64,000 nt of DNA from Apium graveolens (taxonomy: Eukaryota > Streptophyta > Magnoliopsida > Apiales > Apiaceae), in contig NW_027419901.1 in assembly GCF_009905375.1 (NCBI RefSeq), positions 120,904 through 184,903 on the forward strand, written 5' to 3'. The notes under the pieces are model-generated. The model had not been told where the DNA came from and made no database searches. It saw only the letters and a program-made list of their open reading frames with translations. How positions within the stretch are numbered: the first letter of the stretch is position 1; each line of letters begins with the position of its first letter. A program made the translations under genes and the position numbers. This document shows, in pieces, positions 10,055 to 20,480 of this stretch.

Positions 10055-12869
10055 GATTGCTAGCTGTAGAACAGGGTTAAACACAAGGAAATGAGCTACA
10101 ATGCTCACAAGTACTAATCATTCTATTATGCAAAATATTATCTCAAAATCACGAGTTCATAAATCAAGGGGTTATGGATACTTGTAAGAATGACAATAAG
10201 AATCATGAAGTTATAATATGAAGATTTGGTAAAATTATAGCAATTGAAACATGGTATATGGAATCATGATATCGGGCAACATGTTATAGTATAAAGGGGT
10301 AGAATCATAATAATCGAAATATGGCATATGGTATCATGGCATCAGGCAATCATGTTATAAATATCAAATCATCAAAATCATTTTAGGATGCTACGAATTA
10401 TAGCCGGTGATCAGCCGCGAAGTATTCCCGAACCTCGCTGGGTTCTAAAATATAATGGGATCCCTAGGCTATACGTGAGCCTATCAATAACGTGAAAATG
10501 ACTTGTGTCTGGTTCCAATCCACTAAGATAAGAAAATATTTATTTTATTTTTATTGATTTATAACATGGATGCTGGGGAAAGATTGGGTATCAACATAAT
10601 TGAATTAGATTCAAGGGAAGAACATTTGAAGGTAAAGTACAAATTAAGTTAAGAGTGATTAACGAAAGTATTTGAAATAATTATGGGCATGGGGTTGTTA
10701 TAACTAAGAATTCATTTAAAATGTATATATATGCAACACTTATAAGAATAAAGAGGTAAGTAACTTGCCAACAATTATACGCATAAGAAAGTAGTAACTT
10801 GCCTTTCAAAGTTCTAAGATTATTCGATCTTGATAGCACGAGTCTTCCCCTTCGCTTCGGTAGCTACACATTATATTAACCTCATTACTATTCACTCTTC
10901 ACCGACTTATACGCCTATAAGCTTCTAGACTAACCTTTACCCATATTATAACTATGATTATACAAACTTATGATTACACATAACTTAATCGCATACAATT
11001 AAAGTAATCCACATAGTCACATAATCACGTAATGGCATGGCATATGATACTTAGCTATTATCACCTAAATCTCTATGCACGTAAGCAAATAACACATAAG
11101 AACTATCACTAATGCTTCACTCTATCTATTCTGACCTTAACTTAAACCAAAAGATGCTATGCAACAGTCAGACCCTTCACTTTTAAGTCCCCAAACACAA
11201 CATACACCACTAAAGTTGCCTAATGCCACTCGAGGGGTGCTCCTCGGGTGCCTTGGTTAGAATGGGGTGTTTCCACCTTGGGCCTTCACTCTAAATCATT
11301 TCCTAGAGGGTGCTAAGACTCTAAAATAACTTCTAAAGTTGGTAAGACTGAAGGGCCTTACTCCTAAAGGTTTACAAAGATCAATACTCTCACCGAAGTT
11401 CCCTGCCAGCATCAATTTGCACTACCTGTGCTCTTTTGCAAAAATATCAACTTCGACATAGGGCCTTCGAACAAAACCACTTCCCGTGGATTCCTAAGAC
11501 CTAACCTAACTCTCAGATTTGGTTTCAGGCCAAGGCCTCACCTAGGCCTCTCTAGGATTTGCCCCAAAATTGACTCTGCCCAACCCCCACTAGAATTCAA
11601 ACTGTTCTGTTTTTACTTACATAAAACCCACTTTTCTCATTCAATTTTTAATTCTAAAGGCTTTTTAAGCTTCCTAGGGATGCATTATACTTATTTAAGC
11701 CAAGGCCCCGTGAAGTACTACCCTATGGCATGGTTATAATCGACCAAAGTTCAAGTTTACCCAGCCCTGCCCTGTTCTGAGTTGCTATCGGTTATGGGGG
11801 TGTGCACCTACCTAAATTCCAGTTTCTTACGGAACCAAGGCTACTGGACTCAAGTATAACTCAAGTCCTAACTCCAGTAAACTTAGGCCTAGCAAGGCCT
11901 CACAAAAACTCACCTAAAACTGCCTATACTTTTGGTGAAAAAGTCTGCTACTTAGTACCTAGTGTACCTCCTTCCACCTTAACTCCCATTCCAACACCAA
12001 AACCAACATGCAAGCACACAAATATATCCTAAAGTATACACAACCCTATTAACTATTATTTTATGGAAAAATAAGAGCATAACTTAGCCATAATAGTTAT
12101 TTACCGAGGCAAAAACAAAGAGCAGAGCAGAGCAGATTTTACATGTGAACTTCTAAGCAAATTTTCGAACCAAAAACATATGTTAATAACTTGATGGCTA
12201 CAAGATTTAATTTTAACTTATTAAGGCACATAGCATATTATCATTTTAGAGCAAAAAAATCATGGCATGCATTGCACAAAAACTCAAATTTAAGTCACAT
12301 AGCACATTTGTTCGAAATATCACCTATACTACGACATGCAGGCATTAACTTCAGCTTTTAGTGTAAAAATCATGGCATACAAGGATAGAAAATTTGTAAA
12401 AATACATTTTAAAAGAACAGAGGTTCTTTAAAAGTCACATGTAAATCTTCTTTCTTCTTGGAAAACAAATTAAACTAAATACAAACCATAAAATTCATTC
12501 CGCTCCTTAGGAGTCATTGCCGAATGCTTGAGGCCAAGATTATGGCTTGAAAGTAGAAGCAAAACACTTCATCAAGACCATCTCTTGCTTAAGTTTTATA
12601 AGCCACAATTAGTTCAACTCTAGATTCACAAGAATCAAAGTTAAACACTTGGCCTTAACTATATGCAACTAATAAACTAATCTTGAATGATGATATAGAA
12701 CCAAGTGAAATTGTCCTTTGCTTAGAGGAGTTGAAAGATGCAAGAAGGTGAAGAAATGAATAAGAAAAAAATGAGAGGGGAGGAGGGTGTAGGCACGGCC
12801 GAGAGGGAGGGGTAGAGAGAAGCGAGAGTGGAGTGAGGTGTTGGTGAAGAAAATGAAGTGAGTGGAGTG

Positions 12870-12881
12870 TATAAATTTATA
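12870..12881 (-). promoter_or_regulatory. Putative LTR TATA box
   Basis: TATAAATTTATA is palindromic. The minus strand below it is a CT-rich leader (CACTCACTTCATTTTCTTCACC and so on), typical of a plant 5' UTR and consistent with minus-strand LTR transcription. Confidence 0.5.
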
Positions 12882-13346
12882 TGGATTTTAAACTTAATAT
12901 TTTGTCCTTCATCCACCAGTAGCCAACTTTTGCATGCAAGGTTTTGATTGGTCTTTTGCTTGATCAAATGGAGTTAGTGGGGAGTGAAAGGATAGTCCTA
13001 TCCTTGACCTCTATTTGAGTGGAAATTGCATGTAAGGGTACACTTGTAATTTATAACTGTTAGGAATATATGTGCATTAGTTTGATGATATGTTTAACAA
13101 AACACTTAAGTAGAAATCTAGTGTTTGTAGCCTCAACGGATAAGACCACTTTGGCTATCCGTTGATGGTGTAGCTTTACTTAGAAATAAGTCTAGTGTTG
13201 TAGCATATTTCAGTCTCTGAATTTGAGATATAATTCTTAAATGTTGAGGAAAATTATAAGTCATGTTGACTACTAAAGGATATGCAGATAGGAAGGCCAA
13301 TTATAAATATTTCATGCCTTGTAATTTTGTATAAATGAAATGGTGT

Positions 13347-13514
13347 CAACGGATAACTTAAAGACCTTCAACGGATGAGAAACAAAGCTTCAACGGATGT
13401 CTCTAAAGCTTCAACGGATAACATCCTTCAACGGATGAGTGCATCAACGGATAGAGCTTCAACTGCTAACACATCAACGGATAAAGCCATCAACGGATGA
13501 AGGCTTCAACGGAT
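13347..13514 (+). promoter_or_regulatory. Cluster of nine CAACGGAT motifs upstream of the LTR TATA box
   Basis: Same-orientation copies start at 13347, 13369, 13391, 13412, 13429, 13445, 13475, 13491 and 13507, about 16-30 bp apart and 130-300 bp upstream of the TATA box. CAACGG fits the MYB consensus YAACKG, so an enhancer bound by MYB-type factors is a reasonable inference. Confidence 0.6.
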
Positions 13515-13641
13515 GTTCTGTTAAATAGCAGTTGACAAGTGGTAGTTGTACCTACAAACAGAGGCACATGGGTTGACAGAGACAACTGAGATGTGGTAGC
13601 CTATTTCAGGAACATCAGAAAAAGCAGCCGTTCTACTCTAG

Positions 13642-13647
13642 TATAAA
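13642..13647 (+). promoter_or_regulatory. LTR TATA box
   Basis: CTAGTATAAAGAGGC contains TATAAA; transcription would start about 30 bp downstream, marking the U3/R border. The same sequence is at 25782-25787 in the 3' LTR. Confidence 0.7.
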
Positions 13648-14116
13648 GAGGCAATAGTCAACAATGCACTGGAGTAAAATGGAGAAGAAACAAGTGGAGA
13701 ACTTATTTTATTATTGTACATTTATCTTTGTCTTCACTTGTAAAACTTGGTGTTATATAAACCAAGTAGCAGCTAGTAATTAGAAAAGAATTTTTCCAGA
13801 GCTGTTTAGAAAAATCTTGAGAAAAATTATCTAGTTTGTACTAGGATGCAGCTGTGATCAACTTCTTGAATCACAGATTTTCTGAAATACCATCTCTGGT
13901 GGAACAACAAATCCAACAGAAAAGTTTTTAAGGTCTGTTGTGTTCTGTACTTTTGTGCTTGAATATATATCTGTCTGTATTAGCTTAAAGCAATTCACAC
14001 ACTTGTTTATCTTAAACACACAGCCTTTGAAACTGCTCAAAACTTGAAAAAGTTTTGAGATTTACATTCAACCCCCCTTCTGTAAATCTCATTATTAGTT
14101 CACTAGGAATAACAAT

Positions 14117-14128
14117 TGGTATCAGAGC
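14117..14128 (+). promoter_or_regulatory. Primer binding site (initiator tRNA-Met)
   Basis: TGGTATCAGAGC lies two bases after the 5' LTR. It is the standard plant copia primer site, complementary to the 3' end of initiator methionine tRNA. Confidence 0.95.
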
Positions 14129-14175
14129 AGGCTCTTGACACACAAAGAGTTTAAAGTTCTTGGAAACTAACAAAG

Positions 14176-16590
14176 ATGAGTAAGAAGGATATTGGAGTAA
14201 AAATCCCAGTTCTTGACAAAGACAGTTATCATCATTGGAAGGTGAAAATGCACCTTCATCTACTCTCCCAAGATGAAGGTTATGTAAACTGCATTGAAAA
14301 TGGTCCTCACATTCCCCACAAAGTAGCCACAGTTGCTACAGCCACAATTGTTGTTGGTCAATCCATTCCAAAACCTAGAGCAGAATGGACAATGGAAGAC
14401 ACAGAAGAAGTCCACAAGGATAAGAAGGCTATGAACATTTTGTTTAATGGTCTTGACAAGGATATGTTTGATAATGTGATAAATTGCACAACTGCCAAAG
14501 AGGTTTGGGACACAGTTCAGCTACTGTGTGAAGGTACAGAACAAGTAAAAGAAAACAAAATGCAGCTTCTCATTCAACAGTATGAGTATTTTCATTTTGA
14601 AGAAAATGAATCTTTAAATGACACATTCAATAGATTCCAAAAGCTGTTGAATGAACTGAAGCTGTATGGTAGAGTGTACCAGGTGAAGGATTCAAATCTT
14701 AAATTTTTAAGATCGTTGCCAAAGGAATGGAAACCCATGACTGTCTCCTTGAGAAACTCTCAAGATTATAAGGACTTCACTCTTGAAAGATTATATGGAA
14801 TCTTGAAGACTTATGAACTAGAGCTGGAACAGGATGAGGTATTGGAGAAGGGAAGAAAGAAAGGAGGTTCAGTTGCCTTGGTAGCTGAAAATGAGAAAGA
14901 ATGCAGACAAGAAACTGTGAGATCAACATTAAACTCCAAAGATGGCACAAGCAAATCAGAATCAAGCAAGGGTAAGGAGCAAGTTGCTGAGAATGAAGAC
15001 AACTCCAGCCAAGATGACTCTGATGGTATTGATGAGCATCTTGCATTTCTGTCCAGAAGATTTGCAAAGATGAAATTTAAGAAAAACACTAGAGCCACTA
15101 AACCTCATAAGAACATGGTGGACAAATCCAAGTTCAAGTGTTTCAATTGTGGTATAAGTGGACACTTTGCAAGTGAGTGCAGAAAGCCAACTTCTGAAAA
15201 GAAGAAATTTGACCAAGTAGATTACAAAAAGAAATATTTTGATCTGCTCAAGCAAAAGGAGAAGGCTTTCATTACTCAAGAAAAAGACTGGGCAGGTGAT
15301 GGAGAAGAAGAGGATGAAGATGTAGAATATGTCAACTTGGCTCTCATGGCTGATTCTGAGGAAAATGAAGTTAGTTCATCAAGCAACCAGGTAATCACTA
15401 CTGATTTAACACAGCTTACTAAAAAAGAGTGCAATGATGCTTTTAATGACATGTCTACTGAATTGTATCACTTGCGTGTGTCTCTTAAATCTCTTGCTAA
15501 AGAAAATAGTAGGATTAAAGAGAACAATCTATTTTTAAGTAATAGAAATGCTGTGTTAGAAGATAAGTTGATTGACCTAGAGAAAACTAAGCTACATTGT
15601 ATATCTGTTGAAAATGAACTAGCTGAATCTGTAAAGAAAGTAGAAATACTTTCTAATCAATTAGAGAGAGAGCAAGAGGTGATTAAAGCCTGGAGGACAT
15701 CTAGGGATGTTAGTGCTCAAATTATCAAGGTACAAGGAATTGAATCATTTTGTGAGGCTGCCTGGGATAAAAACAAAAAGAAAATGGAATTAATTGATGG
15801 GTTGTCAACGGATGTGGAATCAACGGATGATGAAAATTATCCGTTGAAGGAAGAAAAGGAGCATCCGTTGAAGGTTCCTCAATTAAAACAGGCAGATGTT
15901 TCTAAAAGTGAAAATCTAAAGAAACTCAACAAAAAGTTTGGTTCAACTTCCAAGAACTTTGTCAAAGAAGAAGCAAGCACATCCAAAGATTTCAGTAAGG
16001 TGAATATAGGACACATGACCTTAGAACAGTTAAAGAATAGGCTCAAAGTGGTTGAGGATAAAAAGGAAACTAAAAGGAAATCTAATAGAAATGGGAAGGT
16101 AGGGGTTAACAAACATAACAATTACACACCTGATAAGTATGCTCCTAGAAAAAGCTGTGTGCATTGTAATAGTGTTAATCATCTATCTGCTAATTGTAAA
16201 TCTATTAAGAAAACTCCCATACCTGTACCCTCTTCCATGCCTAATATGTCTGCATCACCTCTGCATGCTATGCCTGTTATGTCTCAACAGATTCCTTATG
16301 CACATTTTGCAAACATGCCATATTTTAACAATCCTTATCTTGCTGCATTCAGTATGCCTGAAATGCCATACAATATGCCTATGTGGAATAACATGTTTGC
16401 ACAATCCATGCCTTATCAAATTCCAAATGTGCTAAATGATTCTGTGACTAACCCTACACCTCAACCAACTACATCTAAGATCAAGGTTGACTCAAAGTTA
16501 CCTAAGTCTAAAGATGCAGGAGGAATGAAGTCTAGGAGAAAGGCTAACATGAATGGACCCAAGGAAACTTGGGTACCAAAATCAACTTGA
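14176..16590 (+). CDS. gag: Gag polyprotein of the copia element
   Basis: This 804-residue protein would form the virus-like particle. Residues ~20-215 match the copia gag/UBN2 type domain (YHHWKVKMHLHL near the start, later EVWDTVQLLCEG and FNRFQKLLNELK). A CCHC zinc knuckle starts at Cys322 (CFNCGISGHFASEC), and a second cysteine motif at Cys661 (CVHCNSVNHLSANC). Between them a Lys/Glu-rich coiled-coil stretch spans about 400-560. Around residues 544-566 the DNA contains four CAACGGAT motifs read as STD or PLK. A Met/Pro-rich segment precedes the C-terminus. The ATG follows the primer site by 47 bases and is the first good start. It ends in TGA, and pol is in a different frame. Confidence 0.95.
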   Translation: MSKKDIGVKIPVLDKDSYHHWKVKMHLHLLSQDEGYVNCIENGPHIPHKVATVATATIVVGQSIPKPRAEWTMEDTEEVHKDKKAMNILFNGLDKDMFDNVINCTTAKEVWDTVQLLCEGTEQVKENKMQLLIQQYEYFHFEENESLNDTFNRFQKLLNELKLYGRVYQVKDSNLKFLRSLPKEWKPMTVSLRNSQDYKDFTLERLYGILKTYELELEQDEVLEKGRKKGGSVALVAENEKECRQETVRSTLNSKDGTSKSESSKGKEQVAENEDNSSQDDSDGIDEHLAFLSRRFAKMKFKKNTRATKPHKNMVDKSKFKCFNCGISGHFASECRKPTSEKKKFDQVDYKKKYFDLLKQKEKAFITQEKDWAGDGEEEDEDVEYVNLALMADSEENEVSSSSNQVITTDLTQLTKKECNDAFNDMSTELYHLRVSLKSLAKENSRIKENNLFLSNRNAVLEDKLIDLEKTKLHCISVENELAESVKKVEILSNQLEREQEVIKAWRTSRDVSAQIIKVQGIESFCEAAWDKNKKKMELIDGLSTDVESTDDENYPLKEEKEHPLKVPQLKQADVSKSENLKKLNKKFGSTSKNFVKEEASTSKDFSKVNIGHMTLEQLKNRLKVVEDKKETKRKSNRNGKVGVNKHNNYTPDKYAPRKSCVHCNSVNHLSANCKSIKKTPIPVPSSMPNMSASPLHAMPVMSQQIPYAHFANMPYFNNPYLAAFSMPEMPYNMPMWNNMFAQSMPYQIPNVLNDSVTNPTPQPTTSKIKVDSKLPKSKDAGGMKSRRKANMNGPKETWVPKST

Positions 16591-16594
16591 TTGA

Positions 16595-19500
16595 TTTTAT
16601 GGTGTGCAGGGAAACAGAAGAAATCTATGGTACTTGGACAGTGGCTGTTCAAGACACATGACAGGAGATTTCTCCCTGCTCACAAAGTTTAAGGAGAAAG
16701 CTGGCCCTAGCATAACCTTTGGAGATGACAGCAAAGGGTTTACTATGGGATATGGCTTGATTTCAACAAGGAATGTCATCATTGATGAAGCTCCATTAGT
16801 TGATGGTCTCAAGCACAACTTACTGAGCATCAGTCAACTATGTGATAGAAGGAATACAATTTCCTTCAATTCTGAAGTCTGTGTTGTCACCAGTAAGAAA
16901 GACAACAAAGTGGTTCTAACTGAAGTTAGAAAAGGAAATGTGTACTTAGCTGACTTCAACTCTACTGATGCAGAATCTATTACTTGTCTCTTCAGCAAAG
17001 CAAGTCCAGTTGAAAGTTGGCTATGGCACAAGAAGCTATCCCACTTGAATTTCAAGACAATGAATGATCTAGTCAAAAAGGACTTAGTTAGAGGAATTCC
17101 TCTAGTTGAATTCTCAAGGGATGGTTTGTGTGATGCTTGTCAGAAAGGCAAACAAAGGAAAGCATCATTCAAAAAGAAGCTTGAAACAACAATTGATGAA
17201 CCATTACAACTGCTACATATGGATTTGTTTGGACCAGTCAATGTATTGTCAATTGCAAGAAAAAGATATTGCTTAGTGATTGTAGATGATTTCTCAAAGT
17301 TTTCATGGGTCTATTTTCTTGGATCAAAGGATGAAGCAAGTGAAATCATTATCAATCACATCAGGCAAGTCAATAATCATCCTGACTTGAAGGTTAGGAA
17401 TATCAGGAGTGACAATGGAACTGAGTTCAAGAATTTAACAATGAAGCTATTCTGTGAAGAAATTGGAATCATGCATGAGTTCTCAGCTCCAAGAACACCT
17501 CAGCAAAATGGGGTAGTTGAAAGAAAGAACAGATCTTTAATTGAGGCTGCTAGAACAATGCTTGAAGAATTAAAGTTACCAACATATTTCTGGGCTGAAG
17601 CTGTTAATTGTGCCTGCTACACTCAGAATATTTCTTTGATCAATCAAGCTAAAAGCATGACTCCTTATCAGTTGTTCAAAAAAAGAAAACCAACTCTAAA
17701 CTTTCTTCATGTCTTTGGATGTAAATGCTTTATACTGAGAAATCAATCTGACCATAAAGGGAAGTTTGATGCAAAGGCTGATGAAGGGATATTTGTTGGT
17801 TACTCAGCTGGAAAATCTTATAGGGTCTACAATCTAAGAACCAACATTGTTATGGAATCTGTGCATGTTGTGTTTGATGATAAAAAGATTGATGGACTAA
17901 CAGATGAGGGACACCATGAGAGACTCAAATTTGACAATATTGAGATATATTGTGATGATAGTGAAGAGGAGACTGATGGAGATGACACTTCAAAAGGGAT
18001 TCAAAACATGCCCTTGGATAATGCACAAAATTCTGCATCCGTTGATAGAGGCAATGCAGTATCCGTTGAAAGACATAGTGCATCATCCGTTGAAGTACAA
18101 AATGAAGCATCCGTTGATCATAGTTCATCAACGGATAATCGATTTACATCATTAGTTGATAGAACTCCAAGTTCCCTGCAAAGGACCAACAACTCAGGGG
18201 GAGTTTCAACTAATCAACACTCTGTCTCACATCATGACAATACTGAGGCCACCTCATCTAGAGTATATCTTCCACCTCAAAGGAAATGGACCAAGAATCA
18301 TCCCTTTGAACTGATCATTGGTGATGCATTATCTAAAGTGCAAACAAGAAAAGCTACTCAAGATGAATGTCTGTATAGTAGTTTTCTATCTCAGGAGGAA
18401 CCTAAGAAAGTGGAAGAAGCTTTATTGGATCCAGATTGGATATTAGCTATGCAGGAAGAGCTGAACCAATTTGAGAGAAACAAAGTTTGGAAGCTGGTAC
18501 CCAAACCAAAGAACAAGAGTCCTATTGACACAAAATGGGTATTCAGAAACAAGATGGATGAAAATGGCATTGTCATAAGGAATAAAGCCAGATTGGTTGC
18601 TAAAGGCTATTCTCAACAAGAGGGAATAGATTTTGATGAGACATATGCTCCGATTGCAAGACTTGAAGCCATCAGAATTTTTCTAGCCTATGCAGCCCAT
18701 GCCAATTTCAAAGTCTATCAAATGGATGTCAAGAGTGCATTTCTAAATGGGAAATTGGAGGAAGAAGTTTATGTAAGTCAACCTCCAGGGTTTGAAGATT
18801 CAAATTTTCCAGACTATGTGTATTATCTATTGAAAGCACTCTATGGACTGAAGCAAGCACCTAGAGCCTGGTATGAAACCTTATCAAAATTCCTTTTGGA
18901 GAATCACTTCACTAGAGGTACTGTTGATAAAACTCTCTTCTTTAGGAATGTTAATGGCTCTAGTATACTTGTTCAAATTTATGTAGATGACATAATATTT
19001 GGATCTACAGATGATAAGCTTTGTAAAAAGTTTGCTAATCTAATGCAAAGTAATTATGAAATGAGCCTGATGGGAGAACTAACCTATTTTCTTGGTTTAC
19101 AAGTTAAACAAGTTAGTGATGCAATTTTCATTAGTCAAACTAAATATATTTATGATCTTTTAAAGAAGTTTGACTTAATAGAATGTTCATCTACAAAAAC
19201 TCCCATGGCCACTGCCACCAAACTTGAATTAAATAAGACTGAAAGGTCTGTGGACATTACAAGTTATAGAGGCATGGTTGGTTCACTTTTATATCTAACT
19301 GCCAGTAGACCAGATATAATGTTTTCTACATGTCTCTGTGCTAGATTTCAAGCTGACCCTAAAGAATCTCACTTAGTAGCTATTAAAAGAATTTTCAGAT
19401 ATCTCAAGGGGACTCCAAATCTAGGAATTTGGTACCCTAAAGAGTCTGGTTTTGATCTAATTGGCTACTCAGATGCAGACTATGCAGGTTGCAAAATAGA

Positions 19501-19924
19501 CAGGAAAAGTACAACAGGCTCCTGCCAATTCCTGGGAAACAAGCTTGTATCATGGTTTAGCAAAAAGCAAAATTCAGTCTCTACTTCTACAGCTGAGGCT
19601 GAATACATTGCTGCTGGAAGTTGCTGCTCTCAAGTGTTATGGATGAGGAATCAACTCCTTGATTATGGACTACATGTTGATAGAATTCCTATTTTTTATG
19701 ACAACACAAGTGCCATAGCCATAACAGAGAATCCTGTGCAGCACTCAAGGACCAAGCACATTGATATCAAGTACCACTTCATTAGGGAACATGTGATGAA
19801 AGGTACAATGGAACTTCATTTTGTTCCAAGTGAACAACAAATTGCAGACATATTTACCAAGCCACTTGATGAATCAACATTCACAAGATTGGTAAGTGAG
19901 CTAGGTATGCTTAATTACTCTTAA
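16595..19924 (+). CDS. pol: Pol polyprotein: protease, integrase, reverse transcriptase, RNase H
   Basis: It is open from 16595 with no ATG before the protease; counting from GTG at 16604 gives 1106 residues. The aspartic protease motif is [14 protein letters not shown] (Asp12). Gag-pre-integrase is [11 protein letters not shown] with CDACQKG (~138-180). The integrase D,D,E is at HMDLFGP (~205), RSDNGTEF (~268) and QNGVVERKN (~304). Reverse transcriptase has [30 protein letters not shown] and YVDD (793-796). RNase H has SDADYAG (~956), STAEAEY and [15 protein letters not shown]. Catalytic residues appear intact. Five CAACGGAT motifs lie in the linker between integrase and RT (18037-18136). 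The frame differs from gag and opens only after the gag stop, so expression needs splicing, recoding or reinitiation; TTATGGTGTGCAG at its start looks like a splice acceptor. Confidence 0.95.
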   Translation, partial: FYGVQGNRRNLWYLDSGCSRHMTGDFSLLTKFKEKAGPSITFGDDSKGFTMGYGLISTRNVIIDEAPLVDGLKHNLLSISQLCDRRNTISFNSEVCVVTSKKDNKVVLTEVRKGNVYLADFNSTDAESITCLFSKASPVESWLWHKKLSHLNFKTMNDLVKKDLVRGIPLVEFSRDGLCDACQKGKQRKASFKKKLETTIDEPLQLLHMDLFGPVNVLSIARKRYCLVIVDDFSKFSWVYFLGSKDEASEIIINHIRQVNNHPDLKVRNIRSDNGTEFKNLTMKLFCEEIGIMHEFSAPRTPQQNGVVERKNRSLIEAARTMLEELKLPTYFWAEAVNCACYTQNISLINQAKSMTPYQLFKKRKPTLNFLHVFGCKCFILRNQSDHKGKFDAKADEGIFVGYSAGKSYRVYNLRTNIVMESVHVVFDDKKIDGLTDEGHHERLKFDNIEIYCDDSEEETDGDDTSKGIQNMPLDNAQNSASVDRGNAVSVERHSASSVEVQNEASVDHSSSTDNRFTSLVDRTPSSLQRTNNSGGVSTNQHSVSHHDNTEATSSRVYLPPQRKWTKNHPFELIIGDALSKVQTRKATQDECLYSSFLSQEEPKKVEEALLDPDWILAMQEELNQFERNKVWKLVPKPKNKSPIDTKWVFRNKMDENGIVIRNKARLVAKGYSQQEGIDFDETYAPIARLEAIRIFLAYAAHANFKVYQMDVKSAFLNGKLEEEVYVSQPPGFEDSNFPDYVYYLLKALYGLKQAPRAWYETLSKFLLENHFTRGTVDKTLFFRNVNGSSILVQIYVDDIIFGSTDDKLCKKFANLMQSNYEMSLMGELTYFLGLQVKQVSDAIFISQTKYIYDLLKKFDLIECSSTKTPMATATKLELNKTERSVDITSYRGMVGSLLYLTASRPDIMFSTCLCARFQADPKESHLVAIKRIFRYLKGTPNLGIWYPKESGFDLIGYSDADYAGCKIDRKSTTGSCQFLGNKLVSWFSKKQNSVSTSTAEAEYIAAGSCCSQVLWMRNQLLDYGLHVDRIPIFYDNTSAIAITENPVQHSRTKHIDIKYHFIREHVMKGTMELHFVPSEQQIADIFTKPLDESTFTRLVSELGMLNYS

Positions 19925-20011
19925 AATTCATGTCCTTATTGTAATTTGATTTGAAGCCTGAAATGTATTAGCTGCAAGAACAAATTTGATTTTTAACATA
20001 GAGTATTCCAT

Positions 20012-20163
20012 CAACGGATATTCCCTATCCGTTGAAAGTCAAAATTGTTCTGTCAACGGATGTTCATTATCCGTTGAAAGTCATATACATTTCTGGAATT
20101 TTTATCCATCAACGGATAAAACTGAAGTGCTCTTCAACGGATGACAGTTTACCTTATCCGTTG
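20012..20163 (+). promoter_or_regulatory. Second cluster of CAACGGAT motifs, upstream of the third ORF
   Basis: Seven perfect copies start at 20012, 20054, 20110 and 20135 (plus) and 20027, 20069, 20156 (minus), with degenerate CCGTTGAT copies to ~20226. They lie 200-350 bp upstream of the TATA-like box at 20364, mirroring the LTR arrangement. The stretch 19925-20480 between pol and the third ORF has no other coding content. Confidence 0.6.
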
Positions 20164-20363
20164 AAATATCACATCAGTCGATTCAAGTGTTTCACAGCCG
20201 TTGATTCTATTGTCTTAACCGTTGATACTCATACATACAGCTGTATGTATTTGTTTTAAAGGTAGTTTTCAGAATACTTACAGTTTATTCTTAAACGGCT
20301 GAAATTCACTTACACATATTTATTGTTTAATCTCTTATTTATGTTTTTTTTTATTTGAGAAAG

Positions 20364-20370
20364 TATATAA
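20364..20370 (+). promoter_or_regulatory. TATA box of an apparent internal promoter
   Basis: GAAAGTATATAAGCCC contains TATATAA. It is followed by a ~110-base CT-rich leader and an ATG in strong plant context (CAACAATGGCACC) at 20481, which looks like an ordinary plant promoter and 5' UTR. Confidence 0.6.
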
Positions 20371-20480
20371 GCCCTTCTGATTTTTCATTTTTACTTTACG
20401 CTTTCTTAAAATTTCAAAGCTTTTACCATTTTCTCTCTGCAAAACCTTCAAGTTATTCTCTGCAATTTCTACTCACAACA

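Larger units (their letters stand above)
9768..13057 (-). mobile_element. Ty3/gypsy long LTR, main part (interrupted)
   Basis: Read on the minus strand the LTR begins at 26795 with TGTGACGACCGG, is interrupted by the copia at 13058-26254, and ends here with GGTGTGTGACA at 9768. Total LTR length is about 3.83 kb. Outer 5-mers are ATAAA and ATCAA, an imperfect target duplication. The minus strand has a TATA box near 12870 followed by a pyrimidine-rich leader. No gag or pol is adjacent, so it is probably a solo LTR, with the boundary at 26795 less secure than 9768. Open frames at 11428-12032 and 12722-12967 look accidental. Confidence 0.6.
13058..14114 (+). repeat. 5' LTR of the 13.2-kb copia element
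   Basis: It begins TGTTAGGAATATATG and ends CTAGGAATAACA. It holds 11 copies of CAACGGAT, nine of them clustered at 13347-13514, and a TATA box at 13642. The reverse-strand 60-codon ORF at 13858 is incidental. Confidence 0.95.

Noticed and set aside
11428..12032. Two plus-strand ORFs of 103 and 76 codons
   Set aside because: They lie antisense within a gypsy LTR, lack any recognisable motif and have no plausible gene context.
13858..14040. 60-codon minus-strand ORF, repeated at 25998-26180
   Set aside because: It is inside the copia LTRs; identity between the copies simply reflects LTR identity.
14777..15279. Several minus-strand ORFs inside gag, and similar ones inside pol and the third ORF
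   Set aside because: They are antisense shadows of long genuine reading frames.
20355..20480. Upstream 42-codon extension of the third ORF
   Set aside because: Its ATG at 20355 precedes the apparent TATA box at 20364 and so would not be in a transcript from that promoter; ATG 20481 has a much better context.
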